64,000 nt of DNA from an uncultured Alphaproteobacteria bacterium (GTDB taxonomy: Bacteria; Pseudomonadota; Alphaproteobacteria; UBA11222), in the NCBI GenBank assembly GCA_947258435.1, contig CAMYID010000018.1:92347-156346 (forward strand). Direction: 5' to 3'. Positions 54,826-63,879 of the stretch are shown piece after piece. The notes beneath the pieces were generated by a model. That model had not been told where the DNA came from and made no database searches. It saw nothing but the letters and a program-made list of their open reading frames with translations. A program made the position numbers and the translations under genes. The number at the start of each line of letters is the position of its first letter. Within the stretch, counting starts at the first letter, position 1.

Positions 54826-55599
54826 ATGGCCAGAGAAATTGTCACTGTGGAAAAGCTGGGGCCAGTTGCCCTGGTCCGGTTTGATCGCGGCGGCAGCCTG
54901 AATGCGTTCAATGAACAGCAGATATTGGAGCTGACCGAGGTTGCGCGAGAATTTCACGACGATCTCGAAACCCAGGCGGTGGTGCTTGCCGGTCGGCGGG
55001 ATGCCTTTTCGGCCGGTGCCGACCTGAAGGAACGCGCGCCCGAAGACCCGGCACAAAATACCGATGTCGCAAAAAGGGCGCGATTTTACCGTGGCGGCAA
55101 GCTGTGCGCGGCGTGGGAAAACATGCCCCAGATTACCATCGCGGCGATGGAAAGCATGTCGGTCGGTGCAGGGTGCGCTCTGGCACTGGCCTGCGACTGG
55201 CGAGTGCTCGGAAAGGGCGCCTATCTCTACGTGCCCGAAGTGAAGATCGGCCTTAACCTGCAATGGGGCGCTTTGCCGCGGCTGATTACCCTGGTCGGCC
55301 CGGCCAGGGCCAAGCGCATCGTTCTGATGTGCGAAAAAATGGGTGCGGAAATGGCCCGCGAATGGGGACTTGTCGATGAGATCGCCGACGATGGCCGCAC
55401 CGTCGACAAGGCGATGGAGATGGCCGGGCAGGTTGTGCAAATGCCCTGGGCGACAACCCGGATGGTGAAGGAAGCAGTGAACGCGACTGCCAATGCGCTG
55501 CACCAGGCGACAAGTTTCGCCGATGCCGACCAAAGTCAGCTGACAAGCGGGTTTACGGCAGCCGGCGACGCACGGCGAAATTTTTCCGGCGGCAACTGA
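54826..55599 (+). CDS. enoyl-CoA hydratase/isomerase family protein
   Basis: 257 residues from ATG 54826 with GGAAAGGA before it. Crotonase fold: oxyanion-hole pieces AFSAGADLKE (first) and MESMSVGAGCALALACDWRV (second, as AMESMSVGAGCALAL), then PEVKIGLNLQWGALPRL. The usual catalytic Glu of hydratases is in PEVKIG, one of the two expected; the isomerase versus hydratase role is open. Operon with the acyl-CoA ligase. Ends in NFSGGN, so no peroxisomal-like tail. Confidence 0.9.
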   Translation: MAREIVTVEKLGPVALVRFDRGGSLNAFNEQQILELTEVAREFHDDLETQAVVLAGRRDAFSAGADLKERAPEDPAQNTDVAKRARFYRGGKLCAAWENMPQITIAAMESMSVGAGCALALACDWRVLGKGAYLYVPEVKIGLNLQWGALPRLITLVGPARAKRIVLMCEKMGAEMAREWGLVDEIADDGRTVDKAMEMAGQVVQMPWATTRMVKEAVNATANALHQATSFADADQSQLTSGFTAAGDARRNFSGGN

Positions 55600-55635
55600 G
55601 ATCCGGTCGGGGCGGGATCGGGAGCCTTAGCGCCG

Positions 55636-56619
55636 TCAGATCCAGTGCAGGCGGCGGAAAATCACGACCTGCAACACCACAAGCAGAACAAGAACCGCTG
55701 AGAATATACCAAAAGCATAGGGGCTTTCCGTACCCGGAATGCCGCCGACATTGATGCCAAGCAGACCAGTGAGAAAACCGAGCGGCAGGAAGATCGCGGC
55801 AACAATCGACAGCAGATAGAGATTGCGGTTGAGTTTGTCGGACAATGCGGTCGTCAGCTCGTCCTGAATGATCTGCGAACGCTCGCGCACCGCGTCGAGA
55901 TCTTCGACAAAACGCGTCAGCTGATCGTAATGTTCGTACAGATGGCGGCGATGCCTGTCATCGAGCCATATATGCGGCATGGTACGCAGCCGGCCGATGG
56001 CATCGCGCTGCGGCGCCAGATAGCGGCGTAACAGGATGGCGCGTTTACGCAAGGCGACGATTTCATGCCGCATCGCCGCATCGGGCTTGTCGGCGACAAG
56101 CTCCTCAAGGCTGTCGGTCCGCTCATCCAGCTCGCTCAGCACAGGCTCCATCCTGTCGAACAGGGTGCCGGCCAGATCATTGACCAGATCGGGGATCGCA
56201 GCCGGCCCGGTCCCGCGTTGCAGGCGGTGCACAATATCGCTGACAGCCTTGAGCGGCCGCCGGCGCAGGCTGACACAGAATTTTTCACCGATGCACATGC
56301 GGATGGAGACCATATCCTCGGGCTCGGCGTTTTCGTTGAGATTCACACCGCGCAGAAACAGCAGCATCGCCTCATCATGCTCGATGGCGCGCGGCCGCGT
56401 TTCCTCGGCCACCAGCGCCTCGATCATCAGTTCATCGAGGATCGGCAAATGCTGTGCGAGCCATTCGGGCGTCTCGGGATGCAGCGCCTCCAGATGCACC
56501 CAGACCGGGTGGCCTGCGGCGATATGGCCTGGAATTTCATCCTCTTCCATCGGCTGCGCCCCACCCGCACCGTCAAGCAGCAGGGCATGGACGATATGCT
56601 TATCCGGAATGGCTGACAT
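55636..56619 (-). CDS. ZntB/CorA-family metal transporter
   Basis: 327 residues from ATG 56619 (AAGGACA 6 nt before it). Large N-terminal cytosolic domain with long stalk helix, then two membrane helices at the end (about 265-285, LYLLSIVAAIFLPLGFLTGLLG, and 295-320). The loop reads GINVGGIPG, the ZntB type, in place of the GMN of CorA. ZntB transports zinc (now viewed as proton-coupled uptake in some species). Its start overlaps the mscS stop by 20 bp. Confidence 0.9.
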   Translation of the reverse strand: MSAIPDKHIVHALLLDGAGGAQPMEEDEIPGHIAAGHPVWVHLEALHPETPEWLAQHLPILDELMIEALVAEETRPRAIEHDEAMLLFLRGVNLNENAEPEDMVSIRMCIGEKFCVSLRRRPLKAVSDIVHRLQRGTGPAAIPDLVNDLAGTLFDRMEPVLSELDERTDSLEELVADKPDAAMRHEIVALRKRAILLRRYLAPQRDAIGRLRTMPHIWLDDRHRRHLYEHYDQLTRFVEDLDAVRERSQIIQDELTTALSDKLNRNLYLLSIVAAIFLPLGFLTGLLGINVGGIPGTESPYAFGIFSAVLVLLVVLQVVIFRRLHWI

Positions 56620-57631
56620 CGCTATGTCCTTCATCCTGCTTTGGACCGGAATGCGCCGCATCGCGCACCTCATCGGCGGCGGGCCAGTTTTTCACATGCA
56701 GGTCCCGCTGCGGGAACGGAATCGTTATGCCGTTTTCCGCAAATTTGTCCCAGATCGCGAACATCACCTCGCTTTGCGGGCCGCGCCGGCCGGTTGTGAT
56801 ATCGTCGATCCAGAAATACAGCGTGAAATTGACCGAACTGTCGGCGAAGGCGATGAGAAAACATTGCGGCGCGGGCTGCTTGCTGCACTGTGGATGCTCG
56901 CTGGCGGCCGCAAGCATCAGGTCGCGCGCAAGCATGATATCTGAATCATAGGAAACACCGACATCGATCTGTATCCGGCCATTGGGCCTGGTATAGGTCC
57001 AGTTGACCACCCGGCTTGTGATCAGATCTTCGTTGGGGACGAGAATCTCCTTGCCGTCGAATGTCTCAAGCAGGGTGTAACGGGTGCTCGTTTCGCGCAC
57101 GAACCCGAATGTGCCGTCATCCAGTTCCAGCAAATCATCCTGTTCCACCGATTTTTCGCTCAGCAGAATGATTCCGCTGATAAAGTTGGAGGTGATTTTC
57201 TGCAATCCGAAGCCGATCCCGATACCAAGCGCACCGCCAAACACCGTCAGTGTCGTCAGATCGATCCCCAGCAGGTCGAGCATGATGAGAAACAGCAGCG
57301 CATAAACGGTGATCTGAGCCCCCTTGATGAGCAGGGTACGGTTGCTTGCTCCCAGACTATCGACCCGCCCGAGCGCTGTGGCAATCAACCGCGAGAGCAC
57401 AACCGCACCCAGAAAAACGAAGATGACCGCAACCGATCCGTAAACGATCTTCCACAATGAAATTTCGTAACCGACGGCGGGCATGATCCAGCGTGTCTGC
57501 TCAAGCCATATGCGCAGCTCATCGAACGGACCGAAAAGAAACAGGCCGCTGAGAATGACCAGAATCAGCGCAACTATCAGCGGCGATCTGGCCGAGCGGA
57601 TCTTCAATTCGGGAATGAGCGGTTCATTCAT
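56600..57631 (-). CDS. MscS-family mechanosensitive channel
   Basis: 343 residues from ATG 57631 (AGGG in front). Four hydrophobic segments: about 17-35, 60-85, 112-132 and the pore helix 135-160 (LTVFGGALGIGIGFGLQKITSNFISG, seen as GGALGIGIGFGLQK), then the Sm-like beta domain (FGFVRETSTRYTLLETFDGKEILVPN in part: ETFDGKEILVPN) and the C-terminal alpha/beta domain. Opens on membrane tension to release solutes. Overlaps zntB-like gene downstream. Confidence 0.93.
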   Translation of the reverse strand: MNEPLIPELKIRSARSPLIVALILVILSGLFLFGPFDELRIWLEQTRWIMPAVGYEISLWKIVYGSVAVIFVFLGAVVLSRLIATALGRVDSLGASNRTLLIKGAQITVYALLFLIMLDLLGIDLTTLTVFGGALGIGIGFGLQKITSNFISGIILLSEKSVEQDDLLELDDGTFGFVRETSTRYTLLETFDGKEILVPNEDLITSRVVNWTYTRPNGRIQIDVGVSYDSDIMLARDLMLAAASEHPQCSKQPAPQCFLIAFADSSVNFTLYFWIDDITTGRRGPQSEVMFAIWDKFAENGITIPFPQRDLHVKNWPAADEVRDAAHSGPKQDEGHSDVSHSG

Positions 57632-57739
57632 CTGATTGCCCTGCCAAACAGGCCGACACACAGCCAGATACACACAACAGATCCGGCAGATGCAGCAGAT
57701 GCTGTCAGGGTATCAGGCATGGTTGCAAAGCCACATACT

Positions 57740-58192
57740 TCACGGCTTTTCCCAACGGGCCGCGGCTTCATCGTCACTGGCCTGCGCCTCCACCCAGCTA
57801 TCACCCTGTTCACCGGCCTCAAGTTTCCAGAAGGGCGCCTTGGTCTTCAGCCAGTCGACCAGAAATTCCGCCGCCTCGAACGCCGCCTGCCGATGCGCGG
57901 ATGCGGTGACGACAGCCATGATCTGCTCGCCCGGCTGCAACCTGCCATAGCGATGAATGACCAGACATGCCTCAAGCGGCCAGCGCGCGCAGGCTTCCGC
58001 GTCGATCCGGGCAAGCTCCTTCTCCGTCATGCCGGGATAATGCTCAAGCGTCATGGCCGAAACCTGCTTGCCAGTGCTGAAATCACGGACAAGCCCGGTA
58101 AAGCTGACGACCCCGCCAATCCCCGGCCTGCCCCCAGTCAGCGCCGCGATTTCAACGGCAAGATCGAAATCCTCACGCTGCACCCGGATCAT
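57740..58192 (-). CDS. moaE: molybdopterin synthase catalytic subunit
   Basis: 150 residues. Large subunit of molybdopterin synthase, adding the dithiolene sulfurs to precursor Z. Family motifs are GGVVSFTGLVRD-like (start), LEHYPGMTEKEL, IHRYGRLQPGEQIMAVV and FLVDWLKTKAPFWKLE with the catalytic lysines. Follows moaD directly (3-bp gap). Confidence 0.95.
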   Translation of the reverse strand: MIRVQREDFDLAVEIAALTGGRPGIGGVVSFTGLVRDFSTGKQVSAMTLEHYPGMTEKELARIDAEACARWPLEACLVIHRYGRLQPGEQIMAVVTASAHRQAAFEAAEFLVDWLKTKAPFWKLEAGEQGDSWVEAQASDDEAAARWEKP

Positions 58193-58195
58193 CTA

Positions 58196-58447
58196 TCAGC
58201 CCCCCGTGACCGGCGGAAAAAACGCAACCTCATCCCCATTGGACACAGGGTGCGCCGCATCGACATGTTCCTGATTAACCGCCATGCGCAGCGCATCGCG
58301 ATCCGCGAATGCGGCCGCATAACCCGCGCCGCGCGATTGCAGCCAGCCGATCAGATCGCTGACCGTCGCAACCTCTTGCGGCACATCCAGCTCGTCCGAG
58401 CTTTTGCCGATACGCTGCCGGATCCAGGCAAAATATAATATTTTCAT
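58196..58447 (-). CDS. moaD: molybdopterin synthase sulfur carrier subunit
   Basis: 83 residues, ubiquitin-like. The C-terminus is EVAFFPPVTGG, the diglycine that is adenylated and thiocarboxylated. Starts 2 bp after pgsA and ends 3 bp before moaE, so pgsA-moaD-moaE is one operon. Confidence 0.95.
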   Translation of the reverse strand: MKILYFAWIRQRIGKSSDELDVPQEVATVSDLIGWLQSRGAGYAAAFADRDALRMAVNQEHVDAAHPVSNGDEVAFFPPVTGG

Positions 58448-58449
58448 CG

Positions 58450-59034
58450 CTATTCGTTCGCATCATTGCTGGCGGCCGGATCGATCGCATGGCGCACCCC
58501 TGCGCGCAAATAGTCGTAACCGGTATAAAGGGTCAGGATCGCGGCGATCCATAATCCGGCGATACCAAGCTCATAATTGATCGGCAGAACTTTATCCCCC
58601 GCCTCGCCCGCCAGCAAGAAACCAAGCGCAAACATCTGCACCGCGGTCTTCCATTTGGCAAGCTGCGATACCGGCATACTGACCTTGGCGCTTGCCAGAA
58701 ACTCGCGCAGACCGGAAACGAGAAATTCGCGACACAGAATGACAACCCCGGCGATTTCGGAAATACCATCGATCCGTTGCGACGCCATCAGCATGACGAT
58801 GGCTGTGGCAATCAGCAATTTATCCGCTATGGGATCAAGCATCGTGCCAAGCGGCGATTGCTGCTTCATGGCACGGGCAAGATAGCCGTCCAGAAAATCG
58901 GTCACGCAGGCAGCCGTATAGATGCCAAGCGCCATCCAGTCGGCGACATCGCCGGGAAAGAAGAACACCGCAACAAGCAAGGGGATCAGGGCGATACGGC
59001 CGTAAGTCAGCAAGTTCGGCAGGTTCATGACCAT
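58450..59034 (-). CDS. pgsA: CDP-diacylglycerol--glycerol-3-phosphate 3-phosphatidyltransferase
   Basis: 194 residues from ATG 59034 (ATG 59028 is the alternative). Integral membrane enzyme making phosphatidylglycerol phosphate. CDP-alcohol phosphotransferase signature D-x2-DG-x2-AR-x8-G-x3-D-x3-D: TDFLDGYLARAM, then LGTMLDPIADK. About five membrane helices. Between uvrC and moaD, a common alphaproteobacterial order. Confidence 0.95.
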   Translation of the reverse strand: MVMNLPNLLTYGRIALIPLLVAVFFFPGDVADWMALGIYTAACVTDFLDGYLARAMKQQSPLGTMLDPIADKLLIATAIVMLMASQRIDGISEIAGVVILCREFLVSGLREFLASAKVSMPVSQLAKWKTAVQMFALGFLLAGEAGDKVLPINYELGIAGLWIAAILTLYTGYDYLRAGVRHAIDPAASNDANE

Positions 59035-59177
59035 TTCAGGCGACTTTCTTGCGACTGACGCCGTGCGGAACGCGCCGGCGATTGAGCGAAAATAACTGTT
59101 TGCCCGTAACATAAGCGGCGCGAGCGGACAAGCGCACCGGCCCGATCGGCGCAATATATAGCGATATCGCGCACGCC

Positions 59178-61073
59178 CTAATCGGTCGCGTTGAAATGAT
59201 CATAGATGCGCTGTGCGGCGGCGGCACTTATACCGGGTACGGCTTTCAGATCGGTCAGCCCCGCGCGCGACACATCCCGTGCCGATCCGAAATGGTTCAG
59301 CAGCGCCCGTTTGCGTTTGGGTCCGATACCCGCAATCGCATCAAGCGGCGAGGCCGCGACCGCGCCCTTGCGACGGTTTCTGTGACTGCCAATCGCGAAA
59401 CGATGCGCCTCATCGCGCAGCCGTTGCAGGAAATACAGAACCGGATCACGGGGGTCGAGGCTGAACGCCGCTTTCTGCGGCTGGTGAAAACGCTCGCGCC
59501 CGGCATCGCGATCAGGCCCCTTGGACACCGCCAGCAGCGCAATATTCCCAATGCCCAGTTCGGCAAGAATGTCGCGCGCGACATTGAGTTGCCCGGTGCC
59601 GCCATCGATGATCACCAGATCGGGCCACTGCTTCGGACCGGGCGGCAAATCGGACGGCAGACCGGACGGCGCGCGCTCGGCCTGTAACCGCCTGAAGCGC
59701 CGTGTCAGCACCTCACGCATCATCGCATAATCATCGCCCGGGGTTATTGCCGTGTCGCGGATATTGAACTTGCGATACTGCGCTTTCTGAAAACCATCCG
59801 GTCCGGCCACAATCATGGCCCCAACCGGGTGCGTTCCCTGAATGTGGCTGTTGTCATAGACTTCGATCCGGCGCGGCGGCGCGGGCAGCTCCAGGGTCTG
59901 CGCAAGCCCCTGCAACAGCTTCTCCTGCGACGCGGATTCCGCCAGCTTGCGTTCAAGCGCCTCGCGCGCATTGTTCAGGGCATGCGCCACAAGCGCCTTC
60001 TTTTCACCACGCACGGGCACAGACAGGGTAACCTTTCGGCCTGCCCGTACAGACAATGCCTCGCAAAGAAGCGCGGGCTCATCCACCCGATGCGACAACA
60101 GCAGCAGGCGCGGCGGCGGCTTGTTATCGTAAAACTGGCCGATAAAGGCGCCCAGAATTTCGCCGATCGGCAGGCTGCGGTCGGCACGCGGGAAATAGGC
60201 CCGGTTTCCCCAGTTCTGACCTGACCGGAAGAAGAAGAGCTGAATGCAGGTTTGCCCGCCCTGCTGATAGGCAGCGAAAACATCCGCCTCTTTTGTGCTG
60301 CCAGGATTGATCCCCTGATGGGCCTGCACAGCACTCAAGGCACGGATACGGTCACGATAGAGTGCGGCCTGCTCGAAATCGAGGGCAGCGGAGGCATCCT
60401 GCATCGCGCCGGTCAGCCGATCGCGCAAATCCTGCGCCCCGCCGGTCAGAAACTCCTGCGCCTGCGTCACCAGACCCGCATAGCGCTGCTTATCGATCAG
60501 ACCGACGCAGGGTGCGCTGCAACGTTTGATCTGATGCAACAGACAGGGGCGCGTGCGATTCTGAAACACACTGTCCGAACAGCTGCGCAGCAGAAACGCC
60601 TTTTGCAGACTGTTGAGCGTGCTGTTCACCGCCCCGGCCGAGGCAAAAGGCCCGTAATAATCGCCGGGCCTGTTCTGCGCGCCGCGATATTTCTCCACCT
60701 GCGGAAAATCATGATCGTGGCGTACCAGAATATAGGGAAAGGACTTATCGTCGCGCAGCAGCACATTGTAGCGCGGCTTCAGCCGCTTGATCAGATTGGC
60801 CTCAAGCAGCAGCGCCTCGGTTTCGGTTTCAGTGGTGATGAATTCCATCGCGGCGGTTGCGAGAATCATCCGCCCGATCCGTGCAGGCTGTCCGGCAAGC
60901 TTGGTGTAATTCGCCACCCGCTTTTTCAGGTTGCGCGCCTTGCCCACATAGAGCAGCTCGTCCCGGGCGCCTAACATGCGATAGACGCCGGGCGCATTGG
61001 GCAAGCGGCGCACATAGTCGCGGATCAGCGCAGGCCCGGTAGGGAGCGGCTTGTCTGATCGTTGTTGCGCCAT
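59178..61073 (-). CDS. uvrC: excinuclease ABC subunit C
   Basis: 631 residues from ATG 61073 (GGA/GGAAAAG before it); a longer frame to 61220 reads through DnaA-box-like DNA and is not supported. Nucleotide excision repair nuclease. GIY-YIG domain at the start ([22 protein letters not shown]), the Cys-rich segment [17 protein letters not shown], UvrB-binding UVR motif around [14 protein letters not shown], RNase H-like C-terminal nuclease ([37 protein letters not shown]), and tandem HhH ([33 protein letters not shown]). Confidence 0.95.
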   Translation of the reverse strand: MAQQRSDKPLPTGPALIRDYVRRLPNAPGVYRMLGARDELLYVGKARNLKKRVANYTKLAGQPARIGRMILATAAMEFITTETETEALLLEANLIKRLKPRYNVLLRDDKSFPYILVRHDHDFPQVEKYRGAQNRPGDYYGPFASAGAVNSTLNSLQKAFLLRSCSDSVFQNRTRPCLLHQIKRCSAPCVGLIDKQRYAGLVTQAQEFLTGGAQDLRDRLTGAMQDASAALDFEQAALYRDRIRALSAVQAHQGINPGSTKEADVFAAYQQGGQTCIQLFFFRSGQNWGNRAYFPRADRSLPIGEILGAFIGQFYDNKPPPRLLLLSHRVDEPALLCEALSVRAGRKVTLSVPVRGEKKALVAHALNNAREALERKLAESASQEKLLQGLAQTLELPAPPRRIEVYDNSHIQGTHPVGAMIVAGPDGFQKAQYRKFNIRDTAITPGDDYAMMREVLTRRFRRLQAERAPSGLPSDLPPGPKQWPDLVIIDGGTGQLNVARDILAELGIGNIALLAVSKGPDRDAGRERFHQPQKAAFSLDPRDPVLYFLQRLRDEAHRFAIGSHRNRRKGAVAASPLDAIAGIGPKRKRALLNHFGSARDVSRAGLTDLKAVPGISAAAAQRIYDHFNATD

Positions 61074-61440
61074 GACTTTTCCATCCAAAAAACATTCGGC
61101 AGACTTCCGGCAAATCCATGCGCCGCCGCCTACCGCCCGGAAAACCGCGATTTCTGCCACGCTGCACAGGAAACATTCATCGCCGGGCCATGAGCTGTGG
61201 ATAACTTTGTGGACAAACACGGTATAGCGGCGCTAACCCTTGGGAATCCTTACCAAGTTTAATTTTGCGCAAAATTTGAGCATATGCATAACATATTGAT
61301 AATGTTATATTTTTCTGAAATGCTCTCAACTTTCCGTCTCTGTTCCAGCGAAGTTTTACAGAATTATGGCAGAATTCTGCCGGTTTTCGCGACTGTGCAC
61401 AACTATCGGCCCGATTCCGCCCGAATGAGCCGGATGCAGC
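61074..61440. other. 367-bp AT-rich gap between folB and uvrC
   Basis: No gene supported. Contents: a consensus DnaA box TGTGGATAA (61196-61204) and a near box TGTGGACAA (61208-61216), a perfect 16-bp palindrome (61261-61276), an ATAACAT/ATGTTAT inverted repeat (61288-61308), a perfect 14-bp palindrome GGCAGAATTCTGCC (61368-61381), and a further near DnaA box TGTGCACAA (61394-61402). Confidence 0.6.
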
Positions 61441-61917
61441 CTAGCGATTGCTGAAATCAGGGCCGCCGAGCTCGGTATCCCGGAAATCGGGGCGTGTGCG
61501 CTCGATTTCCACGCCGACACTTGCGGCCTCGGCAATAACGGTCAGTTTTTCAAGCCTGACCCGTGCGACCAGCACGCGCACATCTTCAAAGCACCGGGTA
61601 GCGATCCGTTCGGCCATCGTTTCGGCAAGATTGATATGCTGCGATTCCACAAGTTCCTTGACCTTGTCGACAACCTGCTCGTAACAGACGACATTCTCCA
61701 GATCGTCCCCTGCATCCGGGCCGCTTTCGCGGACGGTGAGATCGATATTGATGCGCACGGGCTGACTGCGGCCCTTCTCATGACGATGCACACCGATATG
61801 GGCATTCAGCAGCAGATCGCGGATAAAGACATGCCGCACCGATTGCGCCGCATCGGCGATCCGCAGCGGCATGATCTGCGCACCCGCATTCCGGTTGTCA
61901 GGGCTGGACTGGCTCAT
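61441..61917 (-). CDS. folB: dihydroneopterin aldolase
   Basis: 158 residues from ATG 61917 (GGGAAGATG before it). Folate pathway enzyme cleaving dihydroneopterin to hydroxymethyl-dihydropterin. Family pieces: VFIRDLLLNAHIGVHRHEKG, VCYEQVVDKVKELVESQHINLAETMAERIA (as NLAETMAERIA) and VRLEKLTVIAEAASVGVEIER. The catalytic Lys and Glu lie in the last two. An N-terminal extension of about 45 residues is unusual but short starts are not available in frame. Confidence 0.93.
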   Translation of the reverse strand: MSQSSPDNRNAGAQIMPLRIADAAQSVRHVFIRDLLLNAHIGVHRHEKGRSQPVRINIDLTVRESGPDAGDDLENVVCYEQVVDKVKELVESQHINLAETMAERIATRCFEDVRVLVARVRLEKLTVIAEAASVGVEIERTRPDFRDTELGGPDFSNR

Positions 61918-61939
61918 AACATCTTCCCAACTGCCATAC

Positions 61940-62710
61940 TCATTCATCAAGGCCGCGAATATCAGGCGTTTCCCAGGCCAGATGCTGGCCGCCATCAAGT
62001 GCGATCATCTGCCCGGTCATCGAGCCCGCGGCAACGATGAAGCGGACAGCGGCACCAAATTCCTCAAGCGCCGCCCCATGCCGCAGCAATACATTCTTTT
62101 CCTGCGCGGCGAAATCTTCCGCGCTTTGCCGTTCATTGCGCAAGGTCGGCCCCGGCGCGATCGCATTCACCCGGATATGCGGCGCAAGCGCCATGGCAGC
62201 GGTTTGCGTCATCGTCCACAAGCCCGCCTTGCTCAGCGTGTAGGAGAAAAAGCGCGGTGTCAGCCGCCAGACACGCTGGTCGACAATATTGATCACATTC
62301 CCGGCCATGGTGTCGGGCAGCTGTGCGGCAAACGCCTGCATCAAAAGCGCGGGCGCATAGAGATTGACATCCATATGCGCCGCCCAACTGTCGCGTGACA
62401 TGGTTTCAAGTGCATCATGCTCGAACAAGGATGCGTTGTTGATCAGACAGTTCACAGGCCCGAATTCCGCGGCAAGCCGGCCGATCAGATCCGCCACCGC
62501 AGCCGCGTCGCCCAGATCGGCGGCCAGCGCCACTGCCTGACCGCCCGCCTTGCGGATCTCGGCAACAAGCTCATGGGCCGGCCCTTCGGATGTGCCGTAA
62601 TGCACCCCCACATGCCAGCCATGGGCCGCAAGGTCGGTCGCGATCGCACGACCGATCCGGCGCGCGGCGCCGGTTACCAATACGACCTGTTTCGGATCTG
62701 CCTGCTGCAT
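61940..62710 (-). CDS. SDR oxidoreductase, FolM/pteridine-reductase-like
   Basis: 256 residues. SDR with TGAARRIGRAIA (the TGxxxRxG variant seen in pteridine reductases and FolM rather than the classical TGxxxGIG), NNAS, and YTLSK active site. Expected role: reduction of dihydropterin or dihydrofolate-type pterins with NADPH. The link to folB, 22 bp downstream, supports this. Confidence 0.85.
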   Translation of the reverse strand: MQQADPKQVVLVTGAARRIGRAIATDLAAHGWHVGVHYGTSEGPAHELVAEIRKAGGQAVALAADLGDAAAVADLIGRLAAEFGPVNCLINNASLFEHDALETMSRDSWAAHMDVNLYAPALLMQAFAAQLPDTMAGNVINIVDQRVWRLTPRFFSYTLSKAGLWTMTQTAAMALAPHIRVNAIAPGPTLRNERQSAEDFAAQEKNVLLRHGAALEEFGAAVRFIVAAGSMTGQMIALDGGQHLAWETPDIRGLDE

Positions 62711-62727
62711 GTTCCCCTTCGCTGCGA

Positions 62728-63699
62728 TCAGCTGATTGCCATCATCATCTTCCGGCCATCATAGAAGATGAATATCAGATAGCCGATATAGGCCGCCAGA
62801 AACACAACACCCATGGGAAAATTAATCCGCCCCTGGCGCAGGATAAAGGGCAGCAGGATGCATGCGGCAATCACCATGACCCAGATATCGAGTACCAGAA
62901 ATCCCGGCGGTACCGGCACCGGGGCAACCATTGCCGTTGCGCCCATGATCGCCAGCAGGTTGAAGACATTGCTGCCGATCACATTTCCGATAGCCACATC
63001 GCAATGCCGCCGGAAGGCCGCGACAAGGGTGGTGGCCAACTCAGGCAAGGACGTGCCGATCGCGACCATCGAAAGGCCGATAATCTCTTCCCCGACCTGA
63101 AACTCGCGGGCGATCTCGGTCGCCCCGCTAATCAGAAGATGCGCCCCGAGCGGCAGCCCCAGCAACCCTGCCAGTATCAGTCCCAGCGCTATCGGCAGCG
63201 AATGCGGTGTGCCCGATAGGCCATCGACCTCCAGCATTTCCTCATCGCTGATCCCGGCCTGCCGGCTGCCCTTGGCCGAATACCACAGAAAGGCAAAAAC
63301 CAGCGCCATCATGAAGGCACCTTCGGCAAAACCGAACTGACCGGTATAGGCAAGGCCGGTAAACACAAAGCTTGCCGCCAACATCATCAGCGCATTCTGC
63401 AGGACACGCGGCTGGTTGCAGACAATCGGGCAGATCATTGCCGGTATTCCCAACACCAGAAACACATTGGCGATGTTACTGCCGACAACATTGCCGATCG
63501 CAATTCCGGGCGACCCTGCCAGCGCCGCCTGGATACAGATCATCAGCTCAGGCGCCGATGTACCGAATGCCACAATCGTCAGCCCGATCACCAGCGGCGG
63601 AATTCCAAGACGGCATGCCACGCCCACCGCACCGCGGACCAGCAGATCGCCTGTCAGCAGCAAAATTGCCAGGCCGGCAATGGCCATCAGATAAATCAT
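62728..63699 (-). CDS. Na+/Ca2+ exchanger-family antiporter (CaCA, YrbG-like)
   Basis: 323 residues, about ten membrane helices in two inverted halves. Alpha-repeat signatures: GTSAPELM with GNVVGSNIANVFLVLG (first), GTSLPELATT with GNVIGSNVFNLLAIMG (second). Bacterial members exchange Ca2+ for Na+ or H+. Starts 180 bp from the partial right-edge gene; 17 bp in front of the SDR gene. Confidence 0.94.
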   Translation of the reverse strand: MIYLMAIAGLAILLLTGDLLVRGAVGVACRLGIPPLVIGLTIVAFGTSAPELMICIQAALAGSPGIAIGNVVGSNIANVFLVLGIPAMICPIVCNQPRVLQNALMMLAASFVFTGLAYTGQFGFAEGAFMMALVFAFLWYSAKGSRQAGISDEEMLEVDGLSGTPHSLPIALGLILAGLLGLPLGAHLLISGATEIAREFQVGEEIIGLSMVAIGTSLPELATTLVAAFRRHCDVAIGNVIGSNVFNLLAIMGATAMVAPVPVPPGFLVLDIWVMVIAACILLPFILRQGRINFPMGVVFLAAYIGYLIFIFYDGRKMMMAIS

Positions 63700-63879
63700 T
63701 CAACTTCCTCGGAAGTTTCCGCCCTGCGCCTGTCGCCCAGCCATCTGTTCCCGCAAGACGGCATGGGTACCTTCCCGCTATATAGACATGCCGTGCCGCG
63801 AACGATAGGGGGCGGGCTACATTTCACGTATATTTTCACTGATCGGTGGCTTTGACCGGGAGTTCGGCACGCGGGAAAG

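Noticed and set aside
61074..61220. Longer N-terminus for UvrC
   Set aside because: The 49 extra residues do not resemble UvrC, which normally begins shortly before the GIY-YIG domain, and they read through DnaA-box-like DNA.
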